Positions 16,765-26,600 are shown, numbered from the stretch's first letter. The stretch is DNA of 43,442 nt from Arthrobacter sp. Soil764 (GCF_001428075.1 NZ_LMSI01000006.1:112436-155877); one strand, 5' to 3'. Numbers and translations are program-made. The notes: a model not told the origin generated them from the letters alone.

Positions 16765-17274
16765 CTATTCGGATTCGCCGCGGGCCGCCACCGTGGCTTC
16801 CACCATCGCCGTCATGAAGCGCGTGACGGTTTCCAGCTCCGCTTCTGAAAAGGCGGCCATGGCAATGCCCATATGCTGCGCCAGGGGAGCGAAGACGGCC
16901 CCGCCTTCCTGGAACGCCTTGGGAGTCATCTTCAGCTGGACCTGGCGCCGGTCCGCGCTGTTCCGTTCGCGAACGATGTGCCCCGACTTGTCCAGCCGAT
17001 CGATCAGGGCGGTGGTGGCCGGGGAACTCAGGTTCAGCTCCTTGCGCAGGACCCCGGGAGTCACCACGCTTCCGGCGGCCGTGTGGCGCATGATGACGGC
17101 CAGGGCATTCATGTCCGTGCGGTGCATGTCCTTCCGGCCGCCGGCAACATCCACGTAGCGGTTGGCCTCCATGGTGAACTCCTGGAGAAGGCGCAGCAGC
17201 GGGCCTCCGGGCGGACCTCCGGGCGCGCCGGCGAGCGGACCCGGGGCCGCATCAGGCGAAGTTTTCCCTGCCAT
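16765..17274 (-). CDS. MarR-family transcriptional regulator
   Basis: A 169-residue winged-helix regulator. The DNA-binding part reads VVTPGVLRKELNLSSPATTALIDRLDKSGHIVRER followed by the wing NSADRRQVQLKMT, the usual MarR pattern (D-x-R in the wing). The N-terminus is rich in Gly and Pro. The start at 17274 has GGGAGG about nine bases ahead and beats in-frame upstream codons. It is divergent from the MMPL transporter gene across about 185 bases, the classic arrangement of a MarR repressor and an efflux pump, and it is followed by a methyltransferase. The inducer is unknown. Confidence 0.87.
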   Translation of the reverse strand: MAGKTSPDAAPGPLAGAPGGPPGGPLLRLLQEFTMEANRYVDVAGGRKDMHRTDMNALAVIMRHTAAGSVVTPGVLRKELNLSSPATTALIDRLDKSGHIVRERNSADRRQVQLKMTPKAFQEGGAVFAPLAQHMGIAMAAFSEAELETVTRFMTAMVEATVAARGESE

Positions 17275-17358
17275 GTCCACCTCCCTGCATTCCTTGTTCC
17301 ACGCGAACGTTTCTATCCGGCCGTACTGACGGATATTACTGCAGGTCCCGCTTACGTC

Positions 17359-17371
17359 TTCAGCAGCTGAA
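17359..17371. promoter_or_regulatory. Candidate MarR operator between marR-like and MMPL genes
   Basis: TTCAG-CAG-CTGAA is a perfect inverted repeat lying nearly midway between the two divergent starts (17274 and 17459). Position and symmetry suit a MarR dimer. The repeat is short, so it may be chance. Confidence 0.3.
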
Positions 17372-17458
17372 AAAAGCTTGGCAGCCACTTATGTCTATCA
17401 TGGAGATAATCTATGCTGGAACAAATACTACTCCACCCGCTTATTGATGGAAGGCGCC

Positions 17459-19660
17459 ATGAACCGCACAAAAGTTGCCAAGGAGCGAGTCCCTTTCTGG
17501 CTGCGCTGGCTGGTCCCTGTCGTCCTGGTGCTGACCTGGCTGGGACTGGCCGGGGTTGGCGGCCCCACATTCGGCCGGCTGGAGGAGGTGTCCTCCAACG
17601 ACCAGGCGTCGTTCCTGCCCGCCAGCGCCGAGGCCACCGAGGCCCAGGACTGGCAGGCAAAGTTCCGTGACTCGGACGAGGTTCCGGGCATTATCGTCAT
17701 CGAGAAGAACGAGGCTTTCACGCCGGCGCAGCTGGGGGAACTGGCCACGCTCAAGACCAGCCTTGAAGAGCTCAAGCTGGGTAGTACGGTGATCGGCCCG
17801 ATTCCATCCGAGGACGCCAAGGCAGTCCAGTTCGTGGTCCCGGTCGGATCCTCCGTTGAAGTTAAGGACGCGGTCAAGGAACTCCGGGAAACGGTGACGG
17901 AAGCAGCACCGCAGGGCGCGCAGACCTTCGTGACCGGCCCAGCCGGCCTCGCGGCAGACCTCACCGCAGCCTTCGGCGGCATTGACGGCATCCTCCTGCT
18001 GGTTGCCCTGTCCGCCGTGTTCGTGATCCTCCTCGTTGTCTACCGGTCCCTCCTGCTGCCCATCATGGTGCTGCTGACATCCGTGTTTGCCCTGTGCGCG
18101 GCTATCCTGCTGGTGTTCGGCATGGCCAAGGCCGGCTGGATCCAACTCAACGGCCAAAGCCAGGGCATCCTCTCCATCCTGGTGATCGGCGCGGCCACGG
18201 ACTACGCCCTGCTGTTCGTGGCTCGCTTCCGGGAAGCGCTCACCCACACCACCAACCGCACGGCCGCCGTCCTCACCGCATGGAAGGCCTCCTTCGAGCC
18301 CATCCTGGCCTCCGGCGCCACCGTGATCATCGCGCTGCTGTGCCTGCTCTTCTCCGACCTGAACTCCAACAAGGCCCTGGGCCCCGTGGCTGCCGCAGGC
18401 ATCCTCTGTGCCCTGTTCGCCGCGCTGACCCTGCTGCCCGCGCTGATGGCCCTGCTGGGCCGGGCCGCCTTCTGGCCGTTCCGCCCCAAGCTCCTCCCTG
18501 CAGACCAGCGCGAACCCGAGCTGGTCACGGGCCTGGAAGGGCAGAAGGGGCTGTGGCGTGCCACCGGTTCGCTCGTGGCACGGCGGCCCAGGACGGTCTG
18601 GGTGGCCTCGGTCCTCCTGCTGCTGGTTGCGGCAGGCGGCCTGTTCCAGCTCAAGGCCAACGGCGTGCCGCAGACCGACGTCATCCTCACCGCCTCCAAC
18701 GCCGTTGACGGCCAGGACGCGCTGGCCCGCCACTTCGACGCCGGCAGCGGCAGCCCCGCCGTCGTGATTGCCGACCAGGCCAAGGCGGCCGAGGTGCTGG
18801 ACCGCGTGAAAGCGGACGACGGCGTGGGCGAGGCTTACCTGCTGGGCCCGGGCAGTGTGCCCATCACCGGAGCCCCCGGAGCTCCCAGCGCCCCGGACGT
18901 CCGGGAGGGAAGGGTGATCATCAACGCCACCCTCAACGACGCTGCCGACTCGCTGGAGGCGGAGGAAACCGTCAAGGCCCTGCGCACCGGGGTGAAGGCC
19001 GTTGACCCCGGGGCCCTGGTGGGCGGCGTCACCGCCACCGCACTCGACACCAACACCACCGCCCAGCATGACCTGGTGGTCATCATCCCCGTGGTCCTGG
19101 TGGTGATCCTCTTCATCCTGATGCTGCTGCTGCGCTCCATCGTGGCGCCGGTCCTGCTGGTGCTCTCCGTGGTGCTTTCCTACGCGGCGGCGCTTGGCGT
19201 GTCGGCCTTCGTCTTCAACAACATCTTTGGCTTCCCCGGCGCCGATGCCACAGTGCCGCTGTTCGGCTTCGTGTTCCTGGTGGCCCTGGGCGTGGACTAC
19301 AACATCTTCCTGATGAGCCGGGTCCGGGAGGAATCCCTCAAGCACGGCACCCGGCCCGGCATCCTCCGCGGCCTGGTGGTGACCGGCGGTGTCATCACCT
19401 CCGCAGGCGTGGTGCTCGCCGCCACGTTCGCGGCGCTGGGCGTCATTCCCATCATGTTCCTGGTCCAGCTGGCGTTCATTGTGGCGTTCGGCGTGCTGCT
19501 GGACACCGTCCTGGTGCGTTCGCTGCTGGTGCCTGCCCTGGCCTACGACATCGGACCGAAGATCTGGTGGCCCAGCAAGCTGGGACGCACGGACGGCCCG
19601 AGCGCTGTGCGGCCGCGGGAGCCCGGCGTCGAACCCCTGGAAGAGGTTCCCAGCCGCTAA
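17459..19660 (+). CDS. MMPL-family (RND superfamily) transporter
   Basis: A 733-residue membrane transporter of the MMPL family, with two homologous halves. TM1 is WLVPVVLVLTWLGLAG, a first extracellular domain follows (about 35-170), and TM2-6 include GAATDYALLFVARFREAL. A second extracellular domain (about 420-550) precedes the last helices with GVDYNIFLMSRVREE. The TDYALL and VDYNIF segments are the conserved membrane acidic/tyrosine motifs linked to proton coupling. Relatives export lipids or drugs. The ATG at 17459 has GGAAGG close upstream; an ATG four codons earlier is in frame without a site. It is divergent from a MarR gene that probably represses it, and convergent with the SDR gene. 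Confidence 0.9.
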   Translation: MNRTKVAKERVPFWLRWLVPVVLVLTWLGLAGVGGPTFGRLEEVSSNDQASFLPASAEATEAQDWQAKFRDSDEVPGIIVIEKNEAFTPAQLGELATLKTSLEELKLGSTVIGPIPSEDAKAVQFVVPVGSSVEVKDAVKELRETVTEAAPQGAQTFVTGPAGLAADLTAAFGGIDGILLLVALSAVFVILLVVYRSLLLPIMVLLTSVFALCAAILLVFGMAKAGWIQLNGQSQGILSILVIGAATDYALLFVARFREALTHTTNRTAAVLTAWKASFEPILASGATVIIALLCLLFSDLNSNKALGPVAAAGILCALFAALTLLPALMALLGRAAFWPFRPKLLPADQREPELVTGLEGQKGLWRATGSLVARRPRTVWVASVLLLLVAAGGLFQLKANGVPQTDVILTASNAVDGQDALARHFDAGSGSPAVVIADQAKAAEVLDRVKADDGVGEAYLLGPGSVPITGAPGAPSAPDVREGRVIINATLNDAADSLEAEETVKALRTGVKAVDPGALVGGVTATALDTNTTAQHDLVVIIPVVLVVILFILMLLLRSIVAPVLLVLSVVLSYAAALGVSAFVFNNIFGFPGADATVPLFGFVFLVALGVDYNIFLMSRVREESLKHGTRPGILRGLVVTGGVITSAGVVLAATFAALGVIPIMFLVQLAFIVAFGVLLDTVLVRSLLVPALAYDIGPKIWWPSKLGRTDGPSAVRPREPGVEPLEEVPSR

Positions 19661-19686
19661 CACCGGGCCCCTCGCCACCCGGAGCA

Positions 19687-20616
19687 CTAACCCTGCTGCC
19701 GCCACCAGTCCACGGTGGCGGCAGCAGCCGTTTCCAGCGGGGTGGGGCTGACGTCCAGGGCTGCCTGCGACGCGGCCGAGTCCATGATGAACGGCCGCTC
19801 GAACTGGTACAGCATCTCGGCCAGTTCGCGGGCATCGGCCGAAAAAAGGCCTGCCGCCCGGAGCGTCCAGCCGGGCAGGACACGCACTCTGGGAGCGGGC
19901 CGCCCCGCCGCTGCGGCGAAGGCGTGGGCAAGTTCCGTCTGGGTGAGCGCCGGCCCTGTGGGTGCGTGCCACACGGCGTTCCAGGCGGAGGGCCTGTCCG
20001 CCGCGGCGATCATTGCCCTGGTCAGGTCCGGGCCGTACGTGAACGAGTGCGGCTGGCGGGAGCTGCCGATGACGCTGACATTCTTCCCCGCCAGGATCGG
20101 CACCACCATGCGCTCGCCGCCGTGCGCCATCCGGACGCGGGGCCCAAAGAAGTCGCCCGCCACCACGCTCACGGCAGGAGCGGCTGCGGCCGCACGGGCC
20201 CGAAGCAGGTCAGTCCGCACCCCGCGCTTGCCGCCGGCAGCCCGGCGCGGGCTTCCCTCCGTCATCACGCGGTCCGGCGCCGAGTAGGAGTAGAGGCTTT
20301 CGGGGAAGACGACGACGGCGGCTGCTTCGTGTGCGGCGGCCAGGACTGCCTGCTCGGCGGCGGGCAGTTCCGCTTGCCATGCCGAGGCGGTGTAGGCCGA
20401 CCCGTGGATACAGTGGAAGACGGCCTTGGCGCCGGCAAAGGCAGTGCGCAGGATGTCCGGATCCTTTGCATCCCCGGCAATGCGCTCAATCAGCGGGTGC
20501 CGGGGTCCGCTGCCCGAAGGGGTCAGGACGCGCACCTGCCGCCCCAGGTCTGCCAACTGTTCGGCCACCGTCCAACCCACCGGGCCCGCGCCCGTCACTG
20601 CATACACATCTGCCAT
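19687..20616 (-). CDS. NAD(P)-dependent epimerase/dehydratase-like (atypical extended SDR)
   Basis: A 309-residue Rossmann protein. The nucleotide loop TGAGPVG spans 8-14. GDAKDPDILRTAFAGAKAVFHCI follows, the segment around PESLYSYSAPDRVMTEGSP takes the place of the usual YxxxK active site, and FFGPRVRMAHGGERMVVPILAG comes later. Such extended SDRs act on nucleotide sugars or flavonoid-like ketones, but the catalytic Tyr-Lys pair is not obvious here, so it may be a sensor-like or non-catalytic member. The ATG at 20616 has a strong GAGGAGG site. It is divergent from a TetR gene with two matching palindromes between them, so it is the likely target of that regulator. Confidence 0.8.
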   Translation of the reverse strand: MADVYAVTGAGPVGWTVAEQLADLGRQVRVLTPSGSGPRHPLIERIAGDAKDPDILRTAFAGAKAVFHCIHGSAYTASAWQAELPAAEQAVLAAAHEAAAVVVFPESLYSYSAPDRVMTEGSPRRAAGGKRGVRTDLLRARAAAAAPAVSVVAGDFFGPRVRMAHGGERMVVPILAGKNVSVIGSSRQPHSFTYGPDLTRAMIAAADRPSAWNAVWHAPTGPALTQTELAHAFAAAAGRPAPRVRVLPGWTLRAAGLFSADARELAEMLYQFERPFIMDSAASQAALDVSPTPLETAAAATVDWWRQQG

Positions 20617-20640
20617 TTGTCCTCCTCATTCCAGTCTTCC

Positions 20641-20655
20641 GAGAGCAGTGCTCTC
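20641..20655. promoter_or_regulatory. TetR operator 1, next to the SDR start
   Basis: GAGAGCA-G-TGCTCTC is a perfect 15-base palindrome about 25 bases from the SDR start codon. Its 13-base core is repeated exactly in operator 2, 48 bases away centre to centre. A regulator bound here would block SDR transcription. Binding is inferred. Confidence 0.75.
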
Positions 20656-20689
20656 AGAATCAGCATGGGGGTGCGCGGTGCCGAAGTCA

Positions 20690-20702
20690 AGAGCAGTGCT
20701 CT
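20690..20702. promoter_or_regulatory. TetR operator 2, next to the tetR start
   Basis: AGAGCAGTGCTCT is a perfect 13-base palindrome identical to the core of operator 1, 40 bases upstream of the tetR GTG. It fits autoregulation by the TetR protein at 20743. Confidence 0.75.
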
Positions 20703-20742
20703 CTTTTGATTCCCGCGCTCTCGGTTGTGGCATGCTGGACCG

Positions 20743-21495
20743 GTGACTGAAGTTCAGGAAACAGCAGCCGGCCTTGACCGCCCGCTCACGCCCCGGCAGC
20801 GGGCAAGGACGCAGACCATCGCGGACATTGTCCGACTGGGCCGGCAGCACCTGGCAACGCACGGCGCGGCCGCGCTCTCCCTGCGGGCGGTGGCGAGGGA
20901 CCTGGGGGTGGTGTCCTCGGCCGTCTACCGTTACGTGGAGAGCCGCGACGAGCTGCTGACGCTGTTGCTGATCGACGCCTTCGGCGAGCTTGGGGACGAA
21001 GTGGACGCCGCCGTCGCCCAGGCCCCGGAAGTGGACCATAGTGCCCGCTTCCTGGCGCTGGGCAGGGCTGTCCGGGAATGGGCCCTGCGCGAGCCCGCCA
21101 GCTACGCACTTCTTTTCGGCAGCCCCGTTCCCGGCTACAACGCCCCGGCGGAACGCACCACTGGCCCCGGAACGAGGGTCATCGTCAGCCTTATCGCTAT
21201 CCTGGACGCGGCTTCCCGGGCCGGCCAGTTGTCACTTCCGGCCGACGGCTCCCCGCAACTGCCGCCAACTCTTGCCGCCGACCTGGCCGCCATCCGTGCG
21301 GAGTACGGTCTGGACCTCCCTGAGGAGCTCGTGGCACGGGGTGTCCTGGTGTGGAGTTCCCTCTTCGGCGCGGTCAGCTTTGAGGTGTTCAACCAGTATG
21401 GGCCGAACACGTTCAAGGCTCCCGCGGAGCTCTTCGACCATCACCTCGCCGTGCTGGCAGGCGTCGCCGGACTGCCGGTCCGGGCCTCCCGATAA
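20743..21495 (+). CDS. TetR-family regulator with WHG C-terminal domain
   Basis: A 250-residue regulator. The helix-turn-helix covers about 20-68 (RTQTIADIVRLGRQHLATHG, then LSLRAVARDLGVVSSAVYRYVESRDELL). The C-terminal domain is of the WHG type, shown by REWALREPASYALLFGSPVPGYNAP. The start is a GTG at 20743; an in-frame ATG at 20725 lies closer to operator 2 and lacks a ribosome site. Two palindromes sharing a 13-base core sit between this gene and the divergent SDR gene. That strongly suggests it represses both itself and the SDR gene until a ligand, possibly the SDR substrate, appears. Confidence 0.88.
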   Translation: MTEVQETAAGLDRPLTPRQRARTQTIADIVRLGRQHLATHGAAALSLRAVARDLGVVSSAVYRYVESRDELLTLLLIDAFGELGDEVDAAVAQAPEVDHSARFLALGRAVREWALREPASYALLFGSPVPGYNAPAERTTGPGTRVIVSLIAILDAASRAGQLSLPADGSPQLPPTLAADLAAIRAEYGLDLPEELVARGVLVWSSLFGAVSFEVFNQYGPNTFKAPAELFDHHLAVLAGVAGLPVRASR

Positions 21496-21585
21496 GTGCC
21501 GGCGAAGCCCTGTTGATGCGCCCGGGCCGTCGATAGACTGCCAGTGCGCCCGCATGGACGCGGAGCCTCGAAGGAGAGATGCACC

Positions 21586-22032
21586 ATGACTGAGAACCCT
21601 GAAGTTGCAGCCGAGGAGCCCCGCAAGGGCAGCAGCGCCCCCGGACTTGAAGGGGAAGGCGGGCAGTACGTGGACGGCGACTACGGCGACGCCGGAGCCG
21701 TGGAAAGGCCGGCCGGGGAACTGGGTGAGCAATATCCGGAGGGCGATTACGGCGCTGCCGGAACAGTCTCGACTCCTGCCGCTGGCGCAGGGGAGGGCGG
21801 GCAGTACGTGGACGCGGACTACGGCGACACCGGCGGGGCGAACAAGCCCGAACGCGGCCTTGCCGACGGCGAGTACGACGAAGGCGAGTATGAGGAAGGC
21901 GACTACGGCGATGCCGGCACTGCGGGCCGCCGTACGGAGGAGTCCATCCGTGAAGGGCTCACCGACCGCCAGGTTCAAACGACGGCGGAAGAGCGCGGCC
22001 CGCTCCACGGCGACCGGGATACGGAGCGCTAA
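21586..22032 (+). CDS. Acidic low-complexity protein with four degenerate GDYG repeats
   Basis: A 148-residue, strongly acidic and probably disordered protein. Four imperfect repeats follow one another: GGQYVDGDYGDAG, GEQYPEGDYGAAG, GGQYVDADYGDTG and GEYDEGEYEEGDYGDAG. Each is separated by about 20 residues, and the last has a doubled acidic block. The C-terminus (RRTEESIREGLTDRQVQTTAEERG) is more mixed. There is no signal peptide and no membrane segment. AAGGAGAGATG just before the ATG is a good ribosome site. It sits on the same strand directly upstream of the dnaK control region but has its own spacing, so cotranscription with dnaK is unlikely. I do not recognise a characterised family. 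A stress-linked role is only suggested by position. Confidence 0.75.
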   Translation: MTENPEVAAEEPRKGSSAPGLEGEGGQYVDGDYGDAGAVERPAGELGEQYPEGDYGAAGTVSTPAAGAGEGGQYVDADYGDTGGANKPERGLADGEYDEGEYEEGDYGDAGTAGRRTEESIREGLTDRQVQTTAEERGPLHGDRDTER

Positions 22033-22141
22033 GCAGCCCGGCGGTACGTTCTCCCAAAGCGAAACCCTGGATCGGCGTCGTAATCCTGCGCACGGAAGCC
22101 CGGAAATCCAAGGAATATCGAACTAAAAGCCTGACATGATC

Positions 22142-22174
22142 TCCAAAGTTGAGCGGCCTCCGCTCAACTTTGGA
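22142..22174. promoter_or_regulatory. HAIR element 1 inside a perfect 33-base palindrome
   Basis: Fifteen-base arms pair perfectly around a CCT centre. The core GTTGAGC-N7-GCTCAAC (22148-22168) fits the HspR-binding HAIR consensus CTTGAGT-N7-ACTCAAG. The element sits immediately upstream of the -35 box. The long stem could also act as a terminator for the upstream acidic-protein gene, though no T run follows. Confidence 0.8.
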
Positions 22175-22200
22175 TTGACATCGCTGGCGCCCTGAGTAGA

Positions 22201-22202
<2 letters not shown>
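22175..22202 (+). promoter_or_regulatory. dnaK operon promoter
   Basis: A consensus -35 TTGACA (22175-22180) and a -10-like TAGAGT (22197-22202) are separated by 16 bases. They lie between the two HAIR elements, and the second HAIR covers the -10/start region, as expected for a repressible housekeeping promoter. Confidence 0.75.
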
Positions 22203-24137
<1,935 letters not shown>

Positions 24138-24140
24138 CCC

Positions 24141-24842
24141 ATGCCGCACCACGGTAACGAGGAAGAGCACAACACATCCGCAAGCCAGCAGAACACGCAG
24201 GGCAACGGCCAGGAGCCGGTCATCCGGGACAACCGCAAGGTTGACCCGGTGACCGGGCAGGCCCGGCACCCGGAGGGCGGCCAGTCCGCCTCCGGGGCCG
24301 GTTCCCAGGCCGGGGCAGCAGATTCCGACGGCGACGCGCTGGCCCAGGCTGAGGAGATTCTCAACGGCGTGGACGTGCCGGCCGAGGAATCCGTGGCCCA
24401 GGGTGCGCCCGCAGGGTCCGCCGGCAACGCCGAGGCAGCCGAACTGCGCAACGACCTGCTCCGCCTCCAGGCTGAGTACGTCAACTACCGCAAGCGCGTT
24501 GAACGCGACCGCGCCGTGGCAGGGGAAATGGCCGTCATCGGCGTCCTGAACTCCCTGCTCCCGGTCCTGGACGACGTCGACGCCGCCCGGCAGCACGGCG
24601 ACCTCACTGACGGTCCCTTCGCCGCGATCGCCACCAAGCTGGAGAACGCGCTGAAGACCTACGGCCTGGTCCGCATCGATGAGACCGGCGTGGAGTTCGA
24701 TCCCACGATCCACGAGGCCCTGATCCAGCAGCCCGGCGAGGACATCGAGGTTGACACCGTCAGCCAGGTCCTCCGCTCAGGCTACAAGTCAGGCGACCGC
24801 GTTCTCCGCGCAGCCCAGGTCATCGTCGCGGTCCCGGCTTAG
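24141..24842 (+). CDS. grpE: Nucleotide exchange factor GrpE
   Basis: A 233-residue GrpE that begins three bases after the dnaK stop. A long acidic, Gln/Gly-rich N-terminal region (1-95) precedes the coiled-coil dimer helix (AELRNDLLRLQAEYVNYRKRVERDR). The beta-wing domain follows, with VLPVLDD-type and IHEALIQQPGEDIE-type segments, ending in YKSGDRVLRAAQVIVAV. It drives ADP release from DnaK. It is longer than the E. coli protein because of the N-terminal tail, as is common in actinobacteria. An intergenic region with nested inverted repeats separates it from dnaJ, so dosage between the two halves of the operon may be tuned there. Confidence 0.97.
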   Translation: MPHHGNEEEHNTSASQQNTQGNGQEPVIRDNRKVDPVTGQARHPEGGQSASGAGSQAGAADSDGDALAQAEEILNGVDVPAEESVAQGAPAGSAGNAEAAELRNDLLRLQAEYVNYRKRVERDRAVAGEMAVIGVLNSLLPVLDDVDAARQHGDLTDGPFAAIATKLENALKTYGLVRIDETGVEFDPTIHEALIQQPGEDIEVDTVSQVLRSGYKSGDRVLRAAQVIVAVPA

Positions 24843-24860
24843 TCGGACTCGTGGACGCGC

Positions 24861-24968
24861 CGGACGGATAAGGGGCCCCGCCCCTACGCTGGGTGGCTGA
24901 GGATCTGCGATCCCCAGCCACCCAGCTCCGGCAGGCCCGATGCCACTCCCGGGCCCCTTATCCGTCCG
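24861..24968. repeat. Nested inverted repeats between grpE and dnaJ (outer and inner hairpins)
   Basis: Perfect 18-base arms at 24861-24878 and 24951-24968 enclose a second hairpin with 18-base arms (24888-24905 and 24909-24926, one mismatch, three-base loop). Transcribed, this folds into a very stable branched structure directly after the grpE stop. No T run follows, so it does not look like a simple terminator. It may be an RNA processing or stability element, or a small palindromic repeat that moved in. Confidence 0.85.
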
Positions 24969-25013
24969 TCGCTCAGCGGTTGTCTCGCCTAAGGTGGGAC
25001 CAAGCGAAGCGCA

Positions 25014-25073
25014 GCTGGGTAGGGGGCCGCGGCGTGGCGGGCACCGCGAAGCGGGCACGGCCCCCTACCCAGC
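25014..25073. repeat. Second inverted repeat before dnaJ
   Basis: Perfect 16-base arms at 25014-25029 and 25058-25073 enclose 28 bases. The outer part GCTGGGT(A/G)G is shared with the inner hairpin at 24888, which suggests a common origin for the two elements. It ends about 50 bases before the dnaJ start. Confidence 0.82.
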
Positions 25074-25123
25074 GGAGCGTTGCCCAGCCGGACACGAAGG
25101 TTTGTACAAGAAAGGAAACGCCA

Positions 25124-26095
25124 TTGGCTAGCCAGGATTGGGTGGACAAGGACTTTTACAAGATCCTTGGTGTTGCCAAGGACGCTTCCGACGCCGACAT
25201 CAAGAAGGCCTACCGGAAGCTTGCGCGGCAGCACCACCCTGATACGAATGCGGGGAACGCTTCTTCCGAGAAGAAGTTCAAGGACATCTCCGAGGCCTAT
25301 TCGGTGCTTTCGGATCCGGACGAGCGCCAGCAGTATGACGCCATCCGGGCCATGGGCAGCGGGGCACGCTTTGCTCCGGGCGGGGCAGGCGCCACGAACG
25401 GCGGCTTCGAGGACATGTTCGGCGGCCTGTTCACCGGCAACACCGGACGCCACGCCGGCGGGTTCAACCCCTCCGCGGGCGGCATCCCGCCCGAGTTCGC
25501 GGACCTCTTTGGCGGCTTCGGCGGAGCCCCCGGGTTCCAGCGCACCCCGCAGAAGGGTGCCGACCGGACCGCTTCCACCAGCATTTCCTTTGCCGGCTCC
25601 ATCCGCGGCACCACCATCGGCCTGCGTGAACCCAGCGGCGAAGTGATTGACGTCCGGGTTCCCGCCGGCATCAAGGACGGCCAGAAGGTCCGTGTGCGCG
25701 GCAAGGGCCAGCCCGGTGCTGCCGGTAACGGTGACCTGGTGGTGACCGTCGCTGTCCAACCGCACCAGTTCTACACGCGCGACGGCGACAATCTCCGGAT
25801 CCACGTCCCCGTCACCTTCCCGGAGGCTGCTTTGGGCGCGGACATCGAGGTTCCCACGATCGACGGCGACAAGGTCAAGGTCCGTGTTCCCGCGGGCACG
25901 CCTTCCGGTCGCACCCTGCGGGTGAAGGGCAAAGGCGTCAAGACGTCCAAGGCCACCGGCGACCTGCTGGTGACCATCGACGTCGCGGTTCCCAAGAACC
26001 TCAACAAGGAAGCCGAGGCTGCGGTCAAGGCGTTCGCCGAAGCAACGTCATCGGCGGATGTCCGCGAGGGCCTGGCAGCCAAGGCCCGGCTCTAG
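25124..26095 (+). CDS. dnaJ: DnaJ-type cochaperone without zinc-finger domain
   Basis: A 323-residue J-domain protein. The J domain (about 8-75) has the HPD motif at 38-40. A Gly/Phe-rich linker follows (GGAGATNGGFEDMFGGLF and GGIPPEFADLFGGFGG), then the C-terminal substrate-binding domains (VRVPAGIKDGQKVRVRGKGQPG onward). The four CxxCxGxG zinc-finger repeats of classical DnaJ are absent, so it is a type B (CbpA-like) cochaperone. It would stimulate DnaK ATPase and deliver clients. The start is a TTG at 25124 with AAAGGAAA ahead; codons upstream fall in the inverted-repeat region. A zinc-finger DnaJ probably exists elsewhere in the genome. It is followed by hspR after about 15 bases. Confidence 0.94.
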   Translation: MASQDWVDKDFYKILGVAKDASDADIKKAYRKLARQHHPDTNAGNASSEKKFKDISEAYSVLSDPDERQQYDAIRAMGSGARFAPGGAGATNGGFEDMFGGLFTGNTGRHAGGFNPSAGGIPPEFADLFGGFGGAPGFQRTPQKGADRTASTSISFAGSIRGTTIGLREPSGEVIDVRVPAGIKDGQKVRVRGKGQPGAAGNGDLVVTVAVQPHQFYTRDGDNLRIHVPVTFPEAALGADIEVPTIDGDKVKVRVPAGTPSGRTLRVKGKGVKTSKATGDLLVTIDVAVPKNLNKEAEAAVKAFAEATSSADVREGLAAKARL

Positions 26096-26110
26096 GCACG
26101 GAGGTGAGCC

Positions 26111-26536
26111 GTGGACATCAATGCTGACCAGCCGATCTTTGTGATTTCGGTGGCGGCCGAGCTGGCGGACATGCACCCGCAGACCCTGAGGCAGTACGAC
26201 AGGCTGGGCATCGTCAAACCCAGCCGTGCCCCAGGAAAGTCCCGGCGTTACTCCCAGCGTGACGTGAACATGCTGCGGGAAGTGCAGCGGCTGTCCCAGG
26301 AAGGCGTCTCGCTGGAGGGGATCAAGCGCATCCTGGAACTCGAGAACCAGGTGGCAGCCCTCCAAAGCCGGGTCTCGGAACTTACCGAGGAACTCGCGCG
26401 GCGGCCGCGTTCGGTGGATTCGCGCATCTTCGCGGCTGGCGCGGCGGGCGACGTGGTGAGCCTGGCCCGCGGCCAGCGCCCCCGGCCCCGGTCCCAGGCG
26501 GTCATGCTGTGGCGGCCGCGTGCGCTCGGACAGTAA
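26111..26536 (+). CDS. hspR: Heat-shock repressor HspR (MerR family)
   Basis: A 141-residue MerR-type regulator. The winged-helix part is FVISVAAELADMHPQTLRQYDRLGIVKPSRAPGKSRRYSQRDV, followed by LREVQRLSQEGVSLEGIKRILELENQVAALQSRV, which forms the dimer coiled coil. The tail is basic. HspR represses the dnaK operon at HAIR sites with DnaK as corepressor, closing an autoregulatory loop. Both HAIR sites are present at the operon promoter. The start is a GTG at 26111 with GGAGGTGAG directly ahead. It is the last gene of the operon and is followed by a strong terminator. Confidence 0.96.
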   Translation: MDINADQPIFVISVAAELADMHPQTLRQYDRLGIVKPSRAPGKSRRYSQRDVNMLREVQRLSQEGVSLEGIKRILELENQVAALQSRVSELTEELARRPRSVDSRIFAAGAAGDVVSLARGQRPRPRSQAVMLWRPRALGQ

Positions 26537-26600
26537 CCCGACTGGACAATAAGTACTGTTTCCCGGCACCCAGCACAAATATGAGTACCCGCTACTCGTG

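Noticed and set aside
17396..17408. TATC-N5-GATA as a MarR operator
   Set aside because: Only four-base arms; the TTCAG-CAG-CTGAA repeat at 17359-17371 is the better candidate.
17441..19972. An 843-codon minus-strand open frame opposite the MMPL gene
   Set aside because: The translation is rich in His, Gln and Gly with no domain; it is a shadow of the high-GC third positions of the MMPL gene.
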